A stretch of 64,000 nucleotides of DNA, taken from positions 310 to 64,309 of the forward strand of contig DHSR01000079.1 of NCBI GenBank assembly GCA_002410555.1, in the 5' to 3' direction. Position 1 is the stretch's first letter. The number at the start of each line of letters is the position of its first letter. The notes under the pieces are model-generated. The model was given only the letters and a program-made list of their open reading frames with translations, ran no database searches and was not told the DNA's origin. The DNA comes from Bacteroidales bacterium UBA5281 (GTDB lineage: Bacteria; Bacteroidota; Bacteroidia; Bacteroidales; Lentimicrobiaceae). The translations under genes were made by a program, and so were the position numbers. Positions 61,410 to 64,000 of the stretch are shown here, in pieces.

Positions 61410-63884
61410 ATGGAGCTGACTTACACCTTAAATACCATTCAGCAACTCATAGGAGGCAGGTTGTTCGGTATAGATACGCACATTCCTGTTGATCTATTGC
61501 TTACCGACAGCAGACGTGCCTCTTTTCCGCGGCGCACCCTCTTTTTTGCCATTGTTACCCAACGAAACGACGGGCATAAATACATTGACCAGCTCATTGC
61601 CAGCGGCGTCAGAAATTTCTGTGTTTCCCGTTTACCTCAACCACTGCCTGCCGGCTGCGGTTTTTTGCTTGTAGATGATACCCTGCTCGCTTTTCAACAA
61701 CTGGTTGCCGCACACCGGTCACGGTTTACTATTCCGGTCATTGGCATCACAGGCAGCAATGGCAAAACCATTGTAAAAGAATGGTTGTGGCAATTGCTCT
61801 CGCCCGAAAAAGCCATCATGAGAAGTCCCAAAAGCTACAATTCGCAAACCGGGGTCCCACTTTCGGTCTGGCAACTCAATGCCATGCATCAGCTTGGTAT
61901 TTTTGAAGCCGGAATCTCAGAACCCGGTGAAATGGAAAGGCTGGAGCCCATCATTCGTCCTACGCTGGGGGTATTTACCAATATCGGCCATGCCCATGAT
62001 CAGTTTTTCAATACGCAAACACAAAAAATAAACGAAAAACTAAAACTTTTCAAACGGGCAGAACTGCTTATTTACTGTCGCGATCACCAGGAAATTCATC
62101 AACAAATAGATTCATTACTGCCAGAGCTTCCCGTTTTTACCTGGGGAAAAAACCAGGATGCAACCTTACGTATTACCAAAATCACCCCAATTCAAACTAC
62201 CACCCGCATTGAAGGCAACTACCTCGGCCGGTTTATTTCCATCAACATTCCGTTTACCGATGAGGCTTCTGTCGAAAATGCCATTCATTGCTGGGCCGTG
62301 ATGTTATTGATGGGATATGGTGCTGAAATTGTTTCACACCGTATGCTCCTTTTGCAACCCGTTGCCATGCGCCTGGAATTGAAGGAAGGCATCAACAACT
62401 GTTCGGTAATTAACGACACCTACAGCTCCGACCCTGAGTCACTGGCAATTGCCCTGGACTTTATGACCAACCAGCATCAGCACGAACGCAAGACAGTAAT
62501 TATAAGTGAGCTAAAACAAAGCATGACCAATGAAGATGTGCTTTATACTTCTATTGCGGATATGCTTGAAAACAAGGGCATCAGCAGGCTCATCGGCATT
62601 GGGCCGGCATTAAAAGCCCATAGTAATCTGTTTAGTATTCCTGCTGAATTTTACGATGATACGGCTGGTTTTATTGCTGACTTTAAAACTGCAAACTTCA
62701 ACAACGAAACCATTCTCATTAAAGGTGCGCGGGTTTTTGGATTTGAAAAAATAAGCCAACTGCTTCAGCAACGTTCGCATGAAACCGTGCTGGAAGTCAA
62801 TCTCGATGCGCTGGTGCACAACCTGAATTACTACCGTTCAATGCTCCCGGGTGAAACGGCCGTAATGGCTATGGTCAAAGCGTTTTCTTATGGCAGTGGA
62901 AGTTATGAAATTGCCAATGTACTGCAATTTCACCGGGTTGATTATCTTACTGTAGCTTATGCAGATGAAGGCGTGGACCTGCGTAAAGCAGGCATCCACA
63001 TGCCCATTATGGTGATGAACCCGGAAGAAAGTGGCATGGAAAGCATGCTCAGGTATAAGCTTGAGCCTGAAATTTACAACTTTCGCTCTTTAAATCTATT
63101 ATTGCGGGCCATCAAATATTATGGTTTCACCCCGGAGCAGCCGGTCAACATCCACATTAAACTGGATACAGGCATGCACCGGCTGGGATTTGAAGAAGCC
63201 GATATTAATGATCTGATTCTTAGGCTAAAAGAAAATCCGGAACTGAGGGTACAGTCTGCTTTCTCGCATCTGGTGGCAAGTGACGATCCGGCCCTGGATG
63301 ATTTTACCCGGCAGCAATTCTCGCGTTTTGATGCGATGACCAGGCAGTTAAAGCAGGGCGTGGGCTATAAATTCCTTCGGCACATCCTCAATTCAGCGGG
63401 CATACGGCGTTTTCCGGAAGCTCATTTCGACATGGTTCGTCTCGGCATCTCACTTTATGGCATTTCAGGCGACACTTTGGAACAGCAAAATCTGGAAACA
63501 GTAAGCAGCCTGAAAACCAGCATTTCGCAAATAAAAATCATTGCCGCCGGAGACTCCGTGGGCTACAACCGTGCCTGGAAATCAACCCGGGATACCGTAA
63601 TTGCTACTGTTCCCATAGGCTATGCCGATGGTTTGAGCCGGCAATTGAGCAATGGCGTAGGCAGCATGATGATTAATGGACAACGCGCGCCGGTTGTCGG
63701 AAACATTTGTATGGATATGACCATGCTCGACATTACCGGGATACCCGCTGCTGAAGGTGACGAAGTAGTGGTTTTTGGCAATGAGCCATCAATAGTCGAA
63801 CTCGCACTTTCCATCCATACCATTCCATATGAAATCCTTACCGGTATATCACGAAGGGTCAAACGTGTATATTTTCAGGAATAG
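61410..63884 (+). CDS. murF-alr: MurF-alanine racemase fusion
   Basis: One 824-residue protein joining two peptidoglycan enzymes, the standard form in many Bacteroidetes. Residues 1-455 are MurF: GITGSNGKTIVKEWLWQLLS holds the P-loop Lys119, and NDTYSSDPESLAIAL near 333 is a MurF signature. Residues 460-824 are alanine racemase: ETVLEVNLDALVHNLNYYRS, the PLP-Lys490 in MVKAFSYGSGSYE, VNIHIKLDTGMHRLGFE and VGYNRAW with catalytic Tyr719. It makes D-Ala and links D-Ala-D-Ala to the UDP-MurNAc tripeptide. Follows pdxA by 9 bp in an operon. Confidence 0.95.
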   Translation: MELTYTLNTIQQLIGGRLFGIDTHIPVDLLLTDSRRASFPRRTLFFAIVTQRNDGHKYIDQLIASGVRNFCVSRLPQPLPAGCGFLLVDDTLLAFQQLVAAHRSRFTIPVIGITGSNGKTIVKEWLWQLLSPEKAIMRSPKSYNSQTGVPLSVWQLNAMHQLGIFEAGISEPGEMERLEPIIRPTLGVFTNIGHAHDQFFNTQTQKINEKLKLFKRAELLIYCRDHQEIHQQIDSLLPELPVFTWGKNQDATLRITKITPIQTTTRIEGNYLGRFISINIPFTDEASVENAIHCWAVMLLMGYGAEIVSHRMLLLQPVAMRLELKEGINNCSVINDTYSSDPESLAIALDFMTNQHQHERKTVIISELKQSMTNEDVLYTSIADMLENKGISRLIGIGPALKAHSNLFSIPAEFYDDTAGFIADFKTANFNNETILIKGARVFGFEKISQLLQQRSHETVLEVNLDALVHNLNYYRSMLPGETAVMAMVKAFSYGSGSYEIANVLQFHRVDYLTVAYADEGVDLRKAGIHMPIMVMNPEESGMESMLRYKLEPEIYNFRSLNLLLRAIKYYGFTPEQPVNIHIKLDTGMHRLGFEEADINDLILRLKENPELRVQSAFSHLVASDDPALDDFTRQQFSRFDAMTRQLKQGVGYKFLRHILNSAGIRRFPEAHFDMVRLGISLYGISGDTLEQQNLETVSSLKTSISQIKIIAAGDSVGYNRAWKSTRDTVIATVPIGYADGLSRQLSNGVGSMMINGQRAPVVGNICMDMTMLDITGIPAAEGDEVVVFGNEPSIVELALSIHTIPYEILTGISRRVKRVYFQE

Positions 63885-63895
63885 CATTTCTTAAA

Positions 63896-64000
63896 TGGAT
63901 TGCAGATTGCGGATTGCAGATTGCGAATCTCCGATTAAAATCACCAATCACCAGTCAATGATTAATTTCCACGCAGAGACGCAATGACGCAAAGGAACGC
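63896..64000. repeat. short imperfect tandem GATTGCGGATT repeats and CGCAGAGACGC repeat
   Basis: GATTGCAGATTGCGGATTG-type units near 63898-63940 are followed at 63970 by CACGCAGAGACGCAATGACG, of the same intergenic family wording as 38191. The stretch holds no ORF and continues past the window end. Confidence 0.5.

Overview
The window reads as a chromosome segment of a Bacteroidota (Bacteroidetes) bacterium, probably an environmental member near Bacteroidales/Marinilabiliales; I cannot place it more exactly. The evidence is: a type IX secretion (T9SS) C-terminal sorting domain, an OmpA/PorT-like beta-barrel, a DUF4294 protein, a fused MurF-alanine racemase, a V-type ATPase operon of the E-DUF2764-A-B-D-I-K kind, start codons without clear Shine-Dalgarno sequences, and many upstream TAnnTTTG boxes, the known Bacteroidetes -7 promoter element. 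I saw no rRNA, tRNA, CRISPR array, transposase or integrase.

Layout. 1-4.5 kb: lipoproteins, a cation-efflux transporter and unknown genes, framed by two 96-bp direct repeats. 4.7-10.9 kb: a large type III restriction-modification operon (mod-res). 11.1-16.1 kb: an accessory patch with a WG-repeat protein, an unknown protein, a NYN nuclease-cold-shock fusion, a membrane-anchored copy of the cold-shock tail, a 60-bp inverted repeat, and five short minus-strand units that each look like a promoter followed by a structured RNA. 16.2-22.7 kb: a TM2-zinc ribbon-AAA+ protein, beta-barrel proteins and a T9SS cargo protein, with a 1.2-kb gene-poor stretch. 23.2-29.7 kb: guaA, a LysM-periplasmic-binding fusion and a Zn/Mn ABC importer. 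30-38.1 kb: the V-ATPase operon, with an outer-membrane barrel gene between subunits B and D. 38.3-43.9 kb: DUF4342, a coiled-coil protein, an O-acyltransferase, an unknown protein and an EEP phosphatase/nuclease. 44.1-49.2 kb: tig, clpP, clpX, a DUF4294 gene and fabD. 49.2-56.1 kb: a nucleotide-sugar operon for surface polysaccharide, plus a barrel protein and Kdo transferase. 56.1-63.9 kb: a GT39-like membrane protein, an M28 peptidase, a metallophosphoesterase, pdxA and the murF-alr fusion.

How the genes work together. The right half is mostly core: protein quality control (trigger factor, ClpXP), envelope building (FabD, Kdo transferase, nucleotide sugars, MurF-Alr) and ion transport (V-ATPase, whose K subunit carries a Na+-site-like residue set). 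The left third is accessory and holds the most novel material. In particular, two 57-nt units at 13151-13207 and 13336-13392 align without gaps and share a paired architecture with at least five double compensatory base changes. A second pair (11801-11859 and 11976-12035) is highly conserved, and one copy carries a perfect terminator. These units lie beside an RNA-related NYN-cold-shock protein. All calls come from reading the sequence; no database search was possible.
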